Positions 32,832 through 44,472 of a DNA stretch of 64,000 nucleotides are shown here, piece after piece. Within the stretch, counting starts at the first letter, position 1; the number at the start of each line of letters is the position of its first letter. A model generated the notes under the pieces. That model was given only the letters and a program-made list of their open reading frames with translations, did no database searches and was not told the DNA's origin. Both the position numbers and the translations under genes were made by a program. Source of the DNA: Delphinapterus leucas (taxonomy: Eukaryota; Chordata; Mammalia; Artiodactyla; Monodontidae); assembly GCF_002288925.2 (NCBI RefSeq), contig NW_022098037.1:3412062-3476061 (forward strand), written 5' to 3'.

Positions 32832-32872
32832 TGTCATGTCATGTCATGTCCTGTCATGTCCTGTCATGTCAT
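32832..32872. repeat. (TGTCA)n pentanucleotide microsatellite with ordered TGTCC variants
   Basis: Eight units: TGTCA TGTCA TGTCA TGTCC TGTCA TGTCC TGTCA TGTCA. The alternation of variant units makes a 10-bp higher-order period. TGACA (its reverse complement) is the core of MEIS/TGIF-type homeodomain sites. Confidence 0.92.
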
Positions 32873-33002
32873 TAAAGGTGTACTTTCAGAGTAACTTCAT
32901 GATGTTTTCATCTAGCCGAAGGATAATAACACAAGGGATACTGAGAGGGGATGCCCAGCCAATCTCTCTAATCCATCTCCATGGGAAGGTAGAATGACTA
33001 GA

Positions 33003-33120
33003 ATGCATGCATTCGTTCATCCAGCAAATATTGATTAAGCAAGTTCCAGGTACTGAGCCTGATGTTGCAGATATGACAATCAGCAAGAGAAACACTTTCC
33101 CTTACCACCTTTCCAGACAC
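33003..33120 (-). mobile_element. L2 LINE 3' end, antisense
   Basis: gcatgcattcgttcatccag, caaatattgattaagcaagt, tccaggtactgagcctgatg and a caatcagcaagagaaacact zone. Confidence 0.65.
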
Positions 33121-33289
33121 ACACAACTGAGCTTACATTGTCCAGTTGTATGAAATTTGAGCAAAAATGAACATAAAGTCAACAGTATTTGTATTCAACT
33201 GTCAATTATTAGCAAAGAAGGGAGTCAGTGTCTGCCTTATAGAAACCAGAATGTTAGCACCAAGAGAAAAAATGCGGACCATCTCTTTG

Positions 33290-33415
33290 TTAGGAGAGGT
33301 GATGAAACAGGATCAGAAAGCTTAAAGGTTTCACATGGGTATCTGAGTGGTAAAGTCAAAACTTGAACTCAGACTCTACTGTTCATCTGCAGCTTCTGCA
33401 CCGCCCCACAAGGCC
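33290..33415 (-). mobile_element. MIR SINE fragment, antisense
   Basis: ggtgatgaaacaggatcaga, a ggtatctgagtggtaaagtc zone, aaaacttgaactcagactct and a cttctgcaccgcc head. Confidence 0.55.
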
Positions 33416-33419
33416 TCCT

Positions 33420-34590
33420 TCTCCCACACCCCCACCATCCATGTTTGCTTCAGAGAAAGACAAAGTCTAATTTCTGGATGATGGCTACATAGATTACATC
33501 ACGATGTAGTTAATGACAAAAGCAAGACTTCAATACATGCATACTTTAAATAACACATTAGGCTTATCACTGCTGATATCTTTAATTATGCCAAGGCAAA
33601 ACTGGAGACAATCTAATGGGAAATACAGATTACTTGTTAAAATTATTAACAGAGTTAATGTGCTTACATTTGTTTACGTGTACTGGAATCAGCTCAGATA
33701 TTTGACTGTAATGACAATATGTGTAAAGATCAATTAAAAGTCATAGAGCTGAGATATTGGATTTCCAGACCCTAATAGGATTTCATCTGCACTTGCTATA
33801 TTATGTTATACAATTATAATTGAGCTTCCATCAAACCACAGAATCTGTCACCTCACCAATTTATTTTCCAAGCACTAATGAAACTTATTTCTTGCTGAGA
33901 ATGCTTTTAAAAGCATAACCCTGAGGAAGAGAGGTGACACAAGAGATGATAGGCTTCTATTTACTTAGCAAACCTAGGTAAAAACTTGGACATAGGTAAA
34001 GTGAATTTGACAGTTTTAGGAGGGTCCTCAGCAGCCATCTGTTCATATTATAAAGAGCACCTAAGTGCTTTCAAAAAGAATTGTAAACAACACATACAAC
34101 TCATGCTCACTTTAAGCCCTAATATCAGATTGATTCTCTGCCTCTTTATTGTAAGGTAGCCAAGCTAAAGGCAGAATTGATACAATATTTTCCTCTGGAT
34201 CTTTCTTAATTATTTTTCCCAAATTGATATCATGCATTGAATTATAAAACAGACGTCTCTGTAAAAGAACTTAGTGAGGCTACTTTCACTTGATAAAATG
34301 AAAATTCTCTTTCCAATTTTGTTCAGAGAAGCGAAGACAATATCTAGAGACCATAGTGTAATACAGCTGTAAGATGACAAACATCTGGAATGACAGAACA
34401 ATGATACTCTTTGGAGAGACTCAAAGCTCCTATAATAATAATCTTGTGCTCCTCAAACTGACCTGTGATTGTACAGTGACGAGTGAGATGGACAGCTTCC
34501 CCTGGCTGGCAGGGAGTGTAATTCCTTAGAATCATTTATTTACAGACAGCCATTAAGGGACACGAGAGATCATGTGATGTGGACCTCAAC
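33420..34590. other. Unique block, AT-rich
   Basis: No assignable repeat. Mixed-complexity text near 34100-34560 includes an ataataata triplet patch and a cttcccctggctggcaggga phrase. Short frames here (33513-33737, 34210-34401, 34344-34535) are unsupported. Confidence 0.4.
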
Positions 34591-34594
34591 AGGA

Positions 34595-34770
34595 AAACCC
34601 CTGCCTGACAGATGTATGGCCAGATCCACCTGAACATATCCAGGAATGAGGCATTCACCTCACTGAAACAATTGCCAGACAATTGTCAGAAAGTTCTTCC
34701 TCGTGCCTTGCTGCTATCTTCCCCTTTGTAACTTTAAGCCTACCCTCTGAAGCCCCACAGTGCAGTTCAG
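34595..34770 (-). mobile_element. Possible L3/CR1-like ancient fragment
   Basis: The order of gaggcattcacctcactgaa, agaaagttcttcctcgtgcc, tttgtaactttaagcctacc and ctgaagccccacagtgcag resembles a common L3/CR1-type 3' fragment. Divergence is extreme and the call is tentative. Confidence 0.3.
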
Positions 34771-35160
34771 GTCAAGAAGTACTTATTCTGTACCCACGTA
34801 TTCCCAACAGACACAGCAGATCGCAGGAGCTCAGCTGCCCCTTTCTTCAGCAGCCCTAACTCCTCTTCCTCACCCGTGGGTTTGTGATGGAGAATACTTG
34901 GACTGGGACACACTCCCCAATTCTACGATGCAATGCATGAGCTCAGAGAATACCTACACTCACTTTCCTTGGACATATAATATTTTAATAGATGCACTCT
35001 TGACTGGTCACTTGGAGACAATAAATTTAATCAAAACATTTTGTAAGCAATGCTATACTAAATATCTGAAAATCTCTCTCATGTATCCTCTTCACTCTAC
35101 CTCTCCTGACTAATGCTCAATTCTCTTAATGAATTATTCTCTGTCCTCTAAGAGAGAGTT
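34771..35160. other. Unassigned stretch with an unsupported 117-codon frame
   Basis: The + frame at 34760-35113 would give a Thr/Ser/Leu-rich product without any recognised motif. No repeat family seen. Confidence 0.25.
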
Positions 35161-35164
35161 TTCC

Positions 35165-35925
35165 TGAGGGTATCCCGGTCACCCCTCACACCCAATCAGT
35201 CACCAACTCCTACTAATAGTATCTCTTTTAAAGCTCTTCATCCCAAACTCCCACCCTGCTGCAGGCCACTGCCATCCCTCAGCAGGTGACTGCAACAGCT
35301 TCCCATGCATCTCTGTGCCTCCATCCTTGCTCCCTTCCAATTACTGCTTTAGACCATCATCAGTGATCTTTCCAAAACATTAATCTCACCATGCCACACC
35401 CCTGCTGAAAACCCTCAGTAGCTCCCCATTGCTCTGAAGTCCAAACCCTTTATCTTCTCTAACATAAACTCTTTACAATCTGATCTCTTCTTAATTTCTC
35501 TTATCTCTTATCTCTCTCCAGTCTCCCCCTTGGAAATCTTAGCCCCAGGCAAAGAAAACTCCTTTCGGTTTCAACATGCTACAATCTATCTGGCCTCCAG
35601 GCCTTTGCCCATGTTGTTTCCTGTACATGAAACATTCTCTCCTAAATCTTCACCAACAACCCCTTCTCCCAGCTAATGCAGGCTTCCAGTCTTACATTGC
35701 CCTTCCTCAAGGACATCTTCTCGGACACTTAGGACACCCAGCCATGCGTTCCCACAGAACCTTTCAATTCCCCAGGCCTCATGCTCATCACACGTTTGTT
35801 CATTACTTATTCTATTGCGTCTCTTCCTCTCTAAAACATCAGCTCTCTGACGGCAAAGCCCATGCCGTCTTGTTTACCATTGCACAGTGCCTGGTACACA
35901 GCACATGGCTATACACGTTTTTGAA
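35165..35925 (+). mobile_element. Long L2 LINE 3' region, sense
   Basis: The longest L2 in the window: gtgactgcaacagcttccca, a ccatccttgctcccttccaa zone, catcagtgatctttccaaaa, cctgctgaaaaccctcagta, gctccccattgctctgaagt, ccaggcctttgcccatgttg, ttcctgtacatgaaacattc, ctctctgacggcaaagccca and gcacagtgcctggtacacag. The 130-codon frame at 35576-35968 lies in it and is not a gene. Confidence 0.85.
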
Positions 35926-35929
35926 GGAA

Positions 35930-37590
35930 GAGGAAGAAAGGAGGGACAGGGGACAAGGGCAGCTCTGAAGACACTCTGCCTTCCTCACCATTTTGCCCAA
36001 GTCTGACTCTGGCGACTTCCTATACCTTTATTGAACTACCATTCTTTAAAATCGGATTGTCAGCAAGAATTCGAGTGTTATCTATTGAATTGCAGCAGAG
36101 CTCAATTCCCCAGATGTGCACTGTTTAGGTTTGGTTTATCCTTCTCTCTCTTTTAACCTGTTATCCAAAGCATCATCAGAAAAGATGATGCTGATAAGTG
36201 ATGGTTCTATTTGCCTTAAAATTTTCCCTTCAAGGCATGGATGTGGGTATGCTTTCAGAGGCTGCTGAAAATATCATACTTCATGGAGGGAGGGGGAACA
36301 TACTGGTTTTACCATATTTTTATGGTGAACTTAAAATGCTGAAGTGGTGTGGGATACATTGTCCTGGAAATTGCTCTCAGGCCTCCAATGACTTGGATGG
36401 ATTCAGGATGAGGACTGTGAGATTTATGGTTATGACTGCAGTTTAAACCCATAAACCACAAACGCATATCTGACTGGAAATAAAAAGGAACTGAGTGTTA
36501 CATCCTCCTAAGCAGATTCTTCCATAGAGTAATGTTGGAGAGGAATCTAGCCCCAAGTGCTTAACTTTGCAATTCAGAAGAGTTGTGACTTAGCTACCCT
36601 TATATAACATGGGCAGCTTTTCATTATGTTTATTTGATGCAGTGTTATTGAGGCAATATTTCATATGAATAATTCATTTCTACTCCAACTTTATCTAGCA
36701 AAGTCAAAAGCAGAATCCTAAATTTCAAAACAGATCAAAGAGTTCCTTAAATAAATTGGAAATGCCTTGAGATGCCTGCTTTCTAAATCTCCCTGTCTTG
36801 TCTATGCATTAAGCAAGCACTTACTATGGGTGGTTAGATACCAAAATTATTAAATGTTCACAGCTCTCCCTGCATTTTCTTCGGCAAAGATGAATTTTAG
36901 TGCTCCAGTTTTGCACTGTTTCTTCTTGTTCTTATCCAGAAATTGAGTTCTATGAGAGCAAATCACATCCAAGTAATTTTTTTTTTACATATTTTTTAAC
37001 TTTGGTTGTACGTGCCTGACTTTCTGAGGCCATCTCAGCCCTGATTCCCTTCTGTTCACTGGCCAGCCTGATGAACACAGCGGGCAGGCTGGGGTGAATA
37101 AAACAGAGCAATTACATTTGGATGCTCAAGACTGCCAGCTGCCTGGGGACGCCTCACCACAGCCTCCCCATCGCGGCTATCCTCCTTTCAGATCTTACCA
37201 AGTCATGCAAGAAAGTCGCCCTTCAAAATGATTGACATCCAAAGACTTGCCCAGGCTTTATCCAGCCACGAGAGTTGCAAACAAGAATGGAGCAATCAGA
37301 GAGAAAAATTTAAAACGGAGGGAAAAAAAGTACTCAGAATCACTGAATCATACCTAAGTGTACTTTTTTTTTTTTTTAATGCCTTCAGGTCAATAGGAAA
37401 AAAATTAAAATAACTAAAAGATCTCTTCAAACCATCAAAGAATGCTCACTTCGTAAATGAGTGTGTTAGAAAGGGCCTCAGAGGCAGTCATCTGGCCATC
37501 TTGTTGTGTCCCAGAGGAAGACCATGTTTCCTGGCTGGGGCAGGTAAGCATTTGGGGAAGATTGTGATGGAGACAAAGAAGTACAACAAA
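35930..37590. other. Unique block
   Basis: A purine-rich patch at 35925-35960 follows the L2. Otherwise I recognise no repeat over 1.6 kb apart from T runs near 36978 and 37364. A G/C-richer zone with two CpGs lies at about 37140-37190 (gacgcctcaccacagcctcc, catcgcggctatcctccttt). The + frame at 36198-36446 has no recognised motif. Confidence 0.4.
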
Positions 37591-37594
37591 CACA

Positions 37595-37790
37595 GGCATC
37601 AGAAAACTCTAACTTCCAATTGTAACTCAGCCACTTACCAGCTAGGGGGCCTTAGGCAACTTGACATGCATTTCTAGATCTGTGTAATAGAGGAATAATA
37701 CTACCTACTTTATGAGATGTTATTGGAAAACATAAATAAGTTGATATTTGTAGAGTGTCTAGTACATAGTAGGAAATGGCAACTCTTATT
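37595..37790 (+). mobile_element. MIR SINE, sense
   Basis: tccaattgtaactcagccac, ttaccagctagggggcctta, a gcaacttgacatgca core, aatactacctactttatgag and gtagagtgtctagtacatag. Confidence 0.75.
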
Positions 37791-37794
37791 CAGT

Positions 37795-38485
37795 AATCTG
37801 GATTAAGTGTCTACTCTTCGGATTTATGTAGAGATATTCTGGAGGTGTTTACTGTTGCCTGTAGCACCGTGTGTTGAAGCTGAGTAAAAATATCTGCTAC
37901 AAACACATTCCCTTAGTCACTTATCTCTGGAGTACATACATACTGTTTAGTTGCTTACCCAATAGCCAGATCTACCCACTGCTTCCTCTGGGTGGAGCCT
38001 GTTTCCATGATGGAGGCTCAAAATGCCACATACTCATTTCCCATCATGCCTGTGGCTACGCATAAATAAGAGTTGCTGGGAACTTCTGGGAAGGAGTGTC
38101 TTCCCTGATAAAAGAAGGAAGAATGTGAGGAGAAAACCCTTTCCCATTCTCCAATCTTTCTGTCACATAAGGATATCCTTCAAGCTGCTGCAGCCACCTT
38201 AAATCTTGAGGAAACAGCCGAAACAGACTCTGACCTTACTCATTAATATCACAGAGCCACTGAACTAACCCACAAATGACCTAGCACCACACTCCTTGTC
38301 ATGTGAGATAATGAAGTACTTTCCTCATTTAAAATATAGCCCCTCTCATTATTTATAACTGAACAATACAGCCCTTATTTCCTTTTCTTCCTCCAGGGCA
38401 TCAAGAGACTCTTTCCATTTTATGTTTGAGCATTTGAGCAGGAGTATGCAGAAGTTATTAAACAGGAGTTTATCTTTATGAATAA
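37795..38485. other. Unassigned stretch
   Basis: No repeat recognised and no credible coding signal. Frames of 60-64 codons only. Confidence 0.3.
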
Positions 38486-38486
38486 T

Positions 38487-38612
38487 GCTAATGAATTTTC
38501 CAGAGAGGTTGGGTAACTCATCCAATGTCACACAGCCAACAGCAGAGAAGAATTGGAACGCAAGTCTATCTGACTCAAAGGCCAGTCTTTTCAGAACACT
38601 GCTACTACATAC
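38487..38612 (-). mobile_element. MIR SINE fragment, antisense
   Basis: agaggttgggtaactcatcc, aatgtcacacagccaacagc, a ggaacgcaagtctatctgac block and a gaacactgctactac head. Confidence 0.65.
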
Positions 38613-38614
38613 AT

Positions 38615-38990
38615 GTAGCTGTTAGCCAGTCCAAGAAGAAATATTTTAAGTAGGTAAAGTTCCCTTTCCTTTTCTACCTCTCCTTTCAGTTTCTATTCTG
38701 CATAATTCTAAATCTCCCAAAGTTTCACCTCCTTAAGCAAACTGACGTTGTGAAATTTCCCCTTCTTTGTCCTCCTTCTTATCAAAATGTCCCTGTTCTG
38801 GGTTCCATTTCCTCAGGAAGCCAATATGCCTAAAAAGTTAAAGCTAGATAATAAGTAAATTTCTTTAATGGGATCCTAGTTTGGAGAGTGCCTTCAATGG
38901 AAGTTTTCAATGCCCTAGTGGACAAAAAGGGCTGGTTCAGCCAATAAGAGTTAACTGAGGGGTATGGAGCATGATTAGAATCCGTTTATT
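38615..38990. other. Unassigned stretch
   Basis: C/T-rich first half (tttccttttctacctctcct and following), possibly an unrecognisable L2. Nothing else seen. Confidence 0.3.
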
Positions 38991-38991
38991 C

Positions 38992-39265
38992 CTTAAGCAG
39001 GTACTTATTAAGCACCTCACTTACTATGCCAACAGTATTCTAGATGCTAGGAATATAGCACTAAACAAACAAATTCTCTCCCTTCATGAAATTTAAACTC
39101 CAGTTGAGCAGAGATAATTTAAAAATAAATATGTAATATTTCAAATGGTGAAAACTGCTCTAAAGAAAAATAAAGCAGGCTAACAAAAAGAGATTGGTGG
39201 GGGTAGACTGTCTCATTAAGAGTGAGCAGGACACACCATGCAAAGAAAAGGACGTAAATGTTAAC
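38992..39265 (-). mobile_element. L2 LINE 3' region, antisense
   Basis: tattccttaagcaggtactt, attaagcacctcacttacta, tatgccaacagtattctaga, actaaacaaacaaattctct and, further in, a gattggtgggggtagactgt zone followed by gagtgagcaggacacaccat. Confidence 0.65.
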
Positions 39266-39269
39266 AATA

Positions 39270-41050
39270 TGACAATATAAAATTCATGGAAAAGTACAAT
39301 GGGAGAGGAAAGTGAAGAAAACTGCAAGAAAGCTATTACCCTCTTCTTATAAAGTAGGACATCAAGAAATACTGCTAAACTGGATTGAACAAAAAAGAGA
39401 AAATTAACCATATTACTTAAAGTTACAAAGATGATCAGTAGAAAAACTAAAAAATCCTGGAGAAGAAAGGATAGGAGAAGGGATATTTTAAGAGAGCTAA
39501 ATCCTCATTTTTCATTTCTAGAAGTCAATAGAAACTGCTTAATTGAGAAAATAGGTGTTATCTCACTTGCTAACTTTCACTGGTCAGTGGTGGCTGCCTG
39601 GGGGTCTCCTGAGTAGAACTCCATACACAAGACCAGCTCTTTAAGAAAGTGGACTGTAATCAATTAATTAGTGCCGTCTGTCATGGGGGCAGAAAGTATC
39701 GATGATAGCCCATAGTCCAAGAACTGTCATCTCCATTTGGAGCAACGCCGAGTCATTTGGATATGGGATGGCCCAGGGCAAGGTGAGAGCAATAGCAGCA
39801 GTAAGAATAGGTTACACCAGATTAGAGAAAGAGAAATAGGATGATAAGGGGATTTGCGATATGATGGATTCTTATGTCATACTTTTCATTTTGATTGACA
39901 ACATTCTGAAATGTACAAGGGAGATAAACTATAGAGAAGACTGACAGAAAAGAGTTAGCTTTACATCACTAATATAAGAATTAGGTGTGTTGGGCTTCAA
40001 ACCCTGCCTTTCCGAAGTCTCAGAGAAGAATTTAAGCAACAGAGTTTCTAAGACGTGTGCCTTCCTTGGCTGGATTGTATCCAGTGACTCATTTAAAGTC
40101 AGTGAAATGTATTTTGGGTATTGTAAACCTTCAGTGGAGAAAACTTACTGTTGGTCCAATGAAGCCCTCCCTGCCGTACCAATTACCTAAACAGAGGATG
40201 CCAAAATACCAGGGTCCCAGCTGTACCATCATGCCAAATCCTGGGAACACAAACAAAGCTTGAAATCTTGTCTCTAATTAAATCATGTGGTGCCTGGTGA
40301 CTCTGCTGGCCACCTACTCAGCAGAAAATCATGTGAAACTCTGAGCCGGCTCCCTTGGTGGCTAATGTCTCTAATAAAGACACAACCCCCAGCCTGTCTG
40401 TGCTCCCCAGGACTGGCACCAAATGAAGAGGACAGCAACACGTGTGGTTATCAAAAGGGCACGGTTAGAAAGCTGCCTACTCACTAAACAAAGCAACAGT
40501 GAAGCTTCATAACACTTCAGTACTCTAAGTCCGTCTCCACCTCGGTGAGAAGCACCCAGAGAGGTGACTATTGCAAAGAGCCCTACACTAGAGCTCTCAT
40601 TCACACCCCAGCTCTGATACGTTTACTAACTTGTTCAACCTATATTCTGCCCAATCCTGTGCTAGATGATAGATGACCCAGTGTCTCCCACTCCAGTACC
40701 CCAGGCTCCATCAGTATCTGGGGCACCTCACTTTACAGTGTTAATTCCTAGGCATAAATTGTTTCCAGTGTGGACAGACAGGCTGCCTCTGTGCTGAGGA
40801 TCCCATTGTCCATGAGGAATGATTAGTGGAGCCCTGCCTCCAAACACCTCTCCCACTTGGTCCAGGAACCTAAAGTTAGACACTTATCCCTTTAGATTCC
40901 TTATTAAATGCCCCTATAGAAATGGTTCTGCACAGTTATCAGCCATTAACACCTTAGCATGATATGTTCCCAGAGGAGAGCCTACTGTGTGCCTTAAATA
41001 GACTCTCTAATCCTCAAAGTACTCCAGCAGGGTCTAACCATTCTAACCAT
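39270..41050. other. Unassigned stretch, no gene seen
   Basis: No long transposon recognised in 1.8 kb. MIR/L2-like scraps may exist near 40600-40680 and 40930-41040, too weak to call. Overlapping frames of 60-83 codons on both strands (39160-39411, 39987-40263, 40287-40604) show no motif. A dense group of frames at 39987-40604 is the nearest to a coding texture, yet no splice-bounded exon can be argued. Confidence 0.3.
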
Positions 41051-41052
41051 TC

Positions 41053-41096
<44 letters not shown>
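41053..41096. repeat. (CA)n microsatellite, pure
   Basis: About 22 uninterrupted CA units, the longest pure dinucleotide run in the window, hence likely to be length-polymorphic. It sits at the edge of an antisense L2. Confidence 0.95.
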
Positions 41097-41097
<1 letters not shown>

Positions 41098-41099
41098 TT

Positions 41100-41400
41100 T
41101 TTTGAGGACCTACTATGTGCAGGGCATTTGTGCTCAGGTGGAAGATGGTTTGGCATGTCATAACTAAAGGTAAATCACGTATGGCCCTGAGCACCGTCTA
41201 GTAGGAGTGATAAGACACATACATAAATAAATATTATACAGTGAATTTATTGCCATGACAAAGGTACATAGTATTATGTTTGGGATGTAGTTGCGCTAGA
41301 GACCAAGCTAGGACCTAGACATTCATTCAACACCTATTTATAGAGCACAAATGGACTCACTCATATGAGAGACTTGCAGGACCAAACACTTTAATGTCAG
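41100..41400 (-). mobile_element. L2 LINE 3' end(s), antisense
   Basis: gaggacctactatgtgcagg, a gcatttgtgctcaggtgg zone and ggccctgagcaccgtctagt, then a second start with cattcattcaacacctattt. Probably two antisense L2 pieces in series. Confidence 0.6.
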
Positions 41401-41850
41401 AAAAAAACCAGGGTATGTGTGGGGTGCGTATGCAAGTGAGGGGTAAAGAAGGAAAATATGGAGAGACTCATAAGACTATCAGTTTGGGGTAGGATGATGG
41501 GAAAGGGGGGAAATGGGATATAAAATTAGAAAAATCAAGAGGTGACAGATCATGGAAGATTTTGTATGTCACACTAGAGAGTTCTAACCTTATTCTGTGG
41601 TCAACAGAAATTGGGGGGCTATAGAAATTTTAGGGCTGGAAATTGACATAATCAAGACATGGCTTTCTACAGAGTAACCTGGCAACAACATATGGAAGCA
41701 ATTAAACTAAAGATAAATAAGGTAGGAGACCAGTGAGGAAATTACTGAGTGCTCAAAGAAAGAGGGAATAAGGGCATGAGCTGAACATCTGACAGTGGAA
41801 ACAGAGAGGAGGATAAATGCTGGCATTACTGGGTTCTGAAATAGCCACCA
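41400..41850 (-). mobile_element. Ancient dispersed repeat, class not assigned
   Basis: Phrases agatcatggaagattttgta, ctaaccttattctgtggtca, ggctggaaattgacataatc and ggtaggagaccagtgaggaa are the decayed form of a very common old mammalian repeat. Parts at 41960-42300, 51.4-51.8 kb and 57.3-57.9 kb look like the same family. Confidence 0.45.
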
Positions 41851-41854
41851 TCAG

Positions 41855-41955
41855 CTCCTTAAGCCCAGGTCTTGGGTCACATTTCCACCGAGCACACCAC
41901 ATAGTGCCTGGCACAGAGTAGGCACAGGATAAATGTCAGAGGTAGGTAAACGGAT
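41855..41955 (+). mobile_element. L2 LINE terminus, sense
   Basis: cccaggtcttgggtcacatt, atagtgcctggcacagagta and ggcacaggataaatgtcaga. Confidence 0.65.
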
Positions 41956-41959
41956 GGAT

Positions 41960-42305
41960 GAGGGAGAGGGAGGAATTAAAGACGGCGATGCTTGGGGCTA
42001 GATGTCTGGCACCACCTTTGGAATAGGTTTGGGAAAATGAACCATGATGGATCCATGTTGTTGACTGAGGGAAATAAGAGATCAGAAAATACCTGGATCA
42101 TGGGGTTTGGAGACAGCACAAGGGACCTGGGATTTCGACAGGAGAAAGACAGAAAGCAGGAAAGAACAGCAAGGGGCTGATTCTAGGCTGCCTCTCAGAA
42201 CAGGGGGTGCAGACTTGATACCCCATGGGTTCAGGGGGTGGCTGACCCCTCCGAGGACTGTCAGGCAAAAAGGAGGTTGATAAGCATTGCAGCAGGACAA
42301 GTGCT
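41960..42305 (-). mobile_element. Ancient dispersed repeat, continuation of the unassigned family
   Basis: Text such as ggtttgggaaaatgaaccat, a gttgttgactgagg zone and atgcttggggctagatgtct fits the inner part of the repeat described at 41400-41850. The opposing frames at 42082-42310 are unsupported. Confidence 0.3.
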
Positions 42306-42309
42306 GGCA

Positions 42310-42480
42310 TGAGGCACTGGTTACAAATACAGGATTTGCACTCAGAATTCTGACAGACCTGTGCAGGAATCCTGATTATACCACTTACTTAACCAGGTCA
42401 CGTTATTAGAAATATCCAGGTCTTGATTTGTTCATTGATAGAGATAATCATACCAAATAGGGTTATTCAGGGGATGGAAG
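42310..42480 (+). mobile_element. MIR SINE, sense, diverged
   Basis: ggcactggttacaaatacag, cctgattataccacttactt, a ccaggtcacgttattagaaa core and taccaaatagggttattcag. Confidence 0.5.
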
Positions 42481-42489
42481 AGATAGCAG

Positions 42490-42990
42490 CTGTCCACCAA
42501 AAATGCTCACTCTCTGAAACTTGCACAGTCTGAGTCACTGCTAGGAGGAAACCACCCAGCCAGACAGCTGCATAACCCAGTCCCCCTTGTGGCCAAGTAC
42601 TCCATGTGTTAGACAAAAGAATGTGAGCAGAAAAGACACATGCCTCTTCTGGCCAGGACTTTCTAAGGAGCAGGTAAACCTTTTCTACTCACTTTTCCCC
42701 AGCTAAGTGCTAGAGGCAGAGGATCCCAGGTCCTGGAGGATGTGCAGCAGCCCCATGGACGAGGCCTTCATAGCAAACCATCATGTGGAGGAAAGCTGCC
42801 CTGGGACCAGAGCTCCAGCAACAGAGGGTCCTGTGGACAAGAAACAGCCTCTTTGGTGTCGAAACACTGCAATTCTGTGGTTTATTTGTGATGGCAGGAC
42901 ACCTCATGCTAACAGATGCAGCAAGGATTACAGGATAAATAAGAGATAAAGCATGTAGCACTCTATCTACTCATGGTAAGTACTCAATAA
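42490..42990 (+). mobile_element. LTR-like old repeat, family not assigned
   Basis: tccaccaaaaatgctcactc, a gaatgtgagcagaaaagaca zone, cttctggccaggactttcta, a ggaggatgtgcagcagccc block, then a stretch ending gataaataagagataaagca. Layout resembles a common old LTR with a late AATAAA-like element. The frames 42707-42949 and 42710-42961 on opposite strands lie in it and lack motifs. Confidence 0.4.
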
Positions 42991-43240
42991 ACGGTAGCCA
43001 GAAAAAAAAAGTTAGAAGAAGAAGAAAAAATAGAACTTGCGACAGTGAGCAAAGAGGATGGTTCTAGGGAGCTCTGAGATCTGTGGGGTCTGGCAGCTCT
43101 TTCTTTTGTTTAGGGCCTGAAGCAAGGTCTTAACCTAGTAGAAGTGAAGATACTTTTGAGAATCTAAAGAGAGGGACACTTTCACAGGAATGAATGAATT
43201 AATGATAGTTCATGGGCCTCCTGAACCCTATCTTTGTACA
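42991..43240. other. Unassigned short stretch
   Basis: Nothing recognisable apart from an A-rich patch at about 43002-43032. Confidence 0.3.
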
Positions 43241-43241
43241 A

Positions 43242-43268
43242 AACACACACACACACACACACACACAC
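43242..43268. repeat. (CA)n microsatellite
   Basis: About 13 CA units. Confidence 0.92.
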
Positions 43269-43404
43269 TTCCCGCCAGCCCCAACTGATGCGCACACATG
43301 CTTATCCACCTTCCCACCCCCAAGCCAGGTTCAATTCTTTGGCTTGGAATTTGGAGCTGCTGACAACCTCCTACCTCCTCACCCTAGAGCCCAACTGCCA
43401 GGCC

Positions 43405-43896
43405 TGTGACAGACAGAATAATGACCCCTTGAAAGATGTCCATATCCCAATTGCCAGAACCTGTGAATGTGTCACCTCACCTGGCAAAAGGGATCTTGCG
43501 GATTGATTAAGCTAAGGATCTTGAAATGAGATTATCCTGGATTATCCAGGTGGGCCCAATGTCATCACAAAGGTCCTTATAAGTGAAAGAGAAGGTCAGA
43601 GTAAGAGAGAAAATGTGACAAGGGTAACAAGGTCAGAGAACCAGAGATTTGAAGACACTATGCTGCAGGCTTTGAAGAGGCAGGAAGGAGCCACCAGCCA
43701 AGGAATACAGGTGGCTTCCAGAAGCTGGAAAAGGTGAGGAAACAGATTCTCCTCTGGAGCCTCCAGAAGGAACCAGCCTACCAACAAACAGCCTGACTTT
43801 AGCCCTGTGAAATGGAGTTGGGACTTCTGACTTCCAGAAATGGAAGATAAGAAATATGTGGAGATTTGTTACAGCAGCAGAAGGGAACTAATACAC
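43405..43896 (+). mobile_element. MLT1-type MaLR solo LTR, sense, older subtype
   Basis: Start tgtgacagacagaataatga, then gatgtccatatcccaattgc, acctgtgaatgtgtcacctc, gcaaaagggatcttgcggat, tcctggattatccaggtggg, gtggcttccagaagctggaa and ending cagaagggaactaatacac. The long inner part with agccaccagccaaggaata marks it as a different subtype from the LTRs at 44.5 and 48.8 kb. Confidence 0.82.
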
Positions 43897-44472
43897 CTCC
43901 CCAGAACCAGTCCCCATGGCCCTGCTGCTGGGCTCCTCCCTGCCTTGGCTTGCTACACTCTCCACACAGAGATAAGAGGCCACTGGGTTCTCAAAGCTTA
44001 GTCCCTAGAGCAGAGAAGCAAGGCCCTATGCCGATGGGCAGAGCCTCTTCACAGCACAGCTGTCCAACTATGTAATCCAGCCATTATCCATCATGAGCCA
44101 AACCAACCATGATGGCACACTAGATAACTACCAGCTCTATTAACTGGGAAGTGACTTCTTGGCAACCTAAAGGATTTCACAGTCAGCAGATTACTAATCC
44201 ATTACTGGGAAGGCTTTACACTTTTTCTCAAGTTCTTCACGAGGTAGTCAATTAGCGGGTGTCATAAGATATTTTTATTGAAACTTCTACATCCGCTAGA
44301 TTTGTTTCGTGTGTTAAACAATATAATGGGTGAGTTTCCAAATTCACTTCATATTTTAAAAGATGATAATGAGCACATAATGGCACCTAGACCCACATAA
44401 AACCTCCTCAGGTGTAATCAGGCCCTCTCTATCCCCCTACCATGGCTAAAACAGGGTTGGCAAGGTAGGAGA
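43897..44472. other. Unassigned stretch between two LTRs
   Basis: No retroviral internal sequence. No recognised repeat or coding block. Confidence 0.35.

Noticed and set aside
32832..32872. A CRISPR-like or satellite array
   Set aside because: Only eight five-base units and no spacers. It is a microsatellite in a mammalian genome.
35576..35968. 130-codon frame
   Set aside because: It lies in the long L2 at 35165-35925 and extends only into a purine-rich patch.
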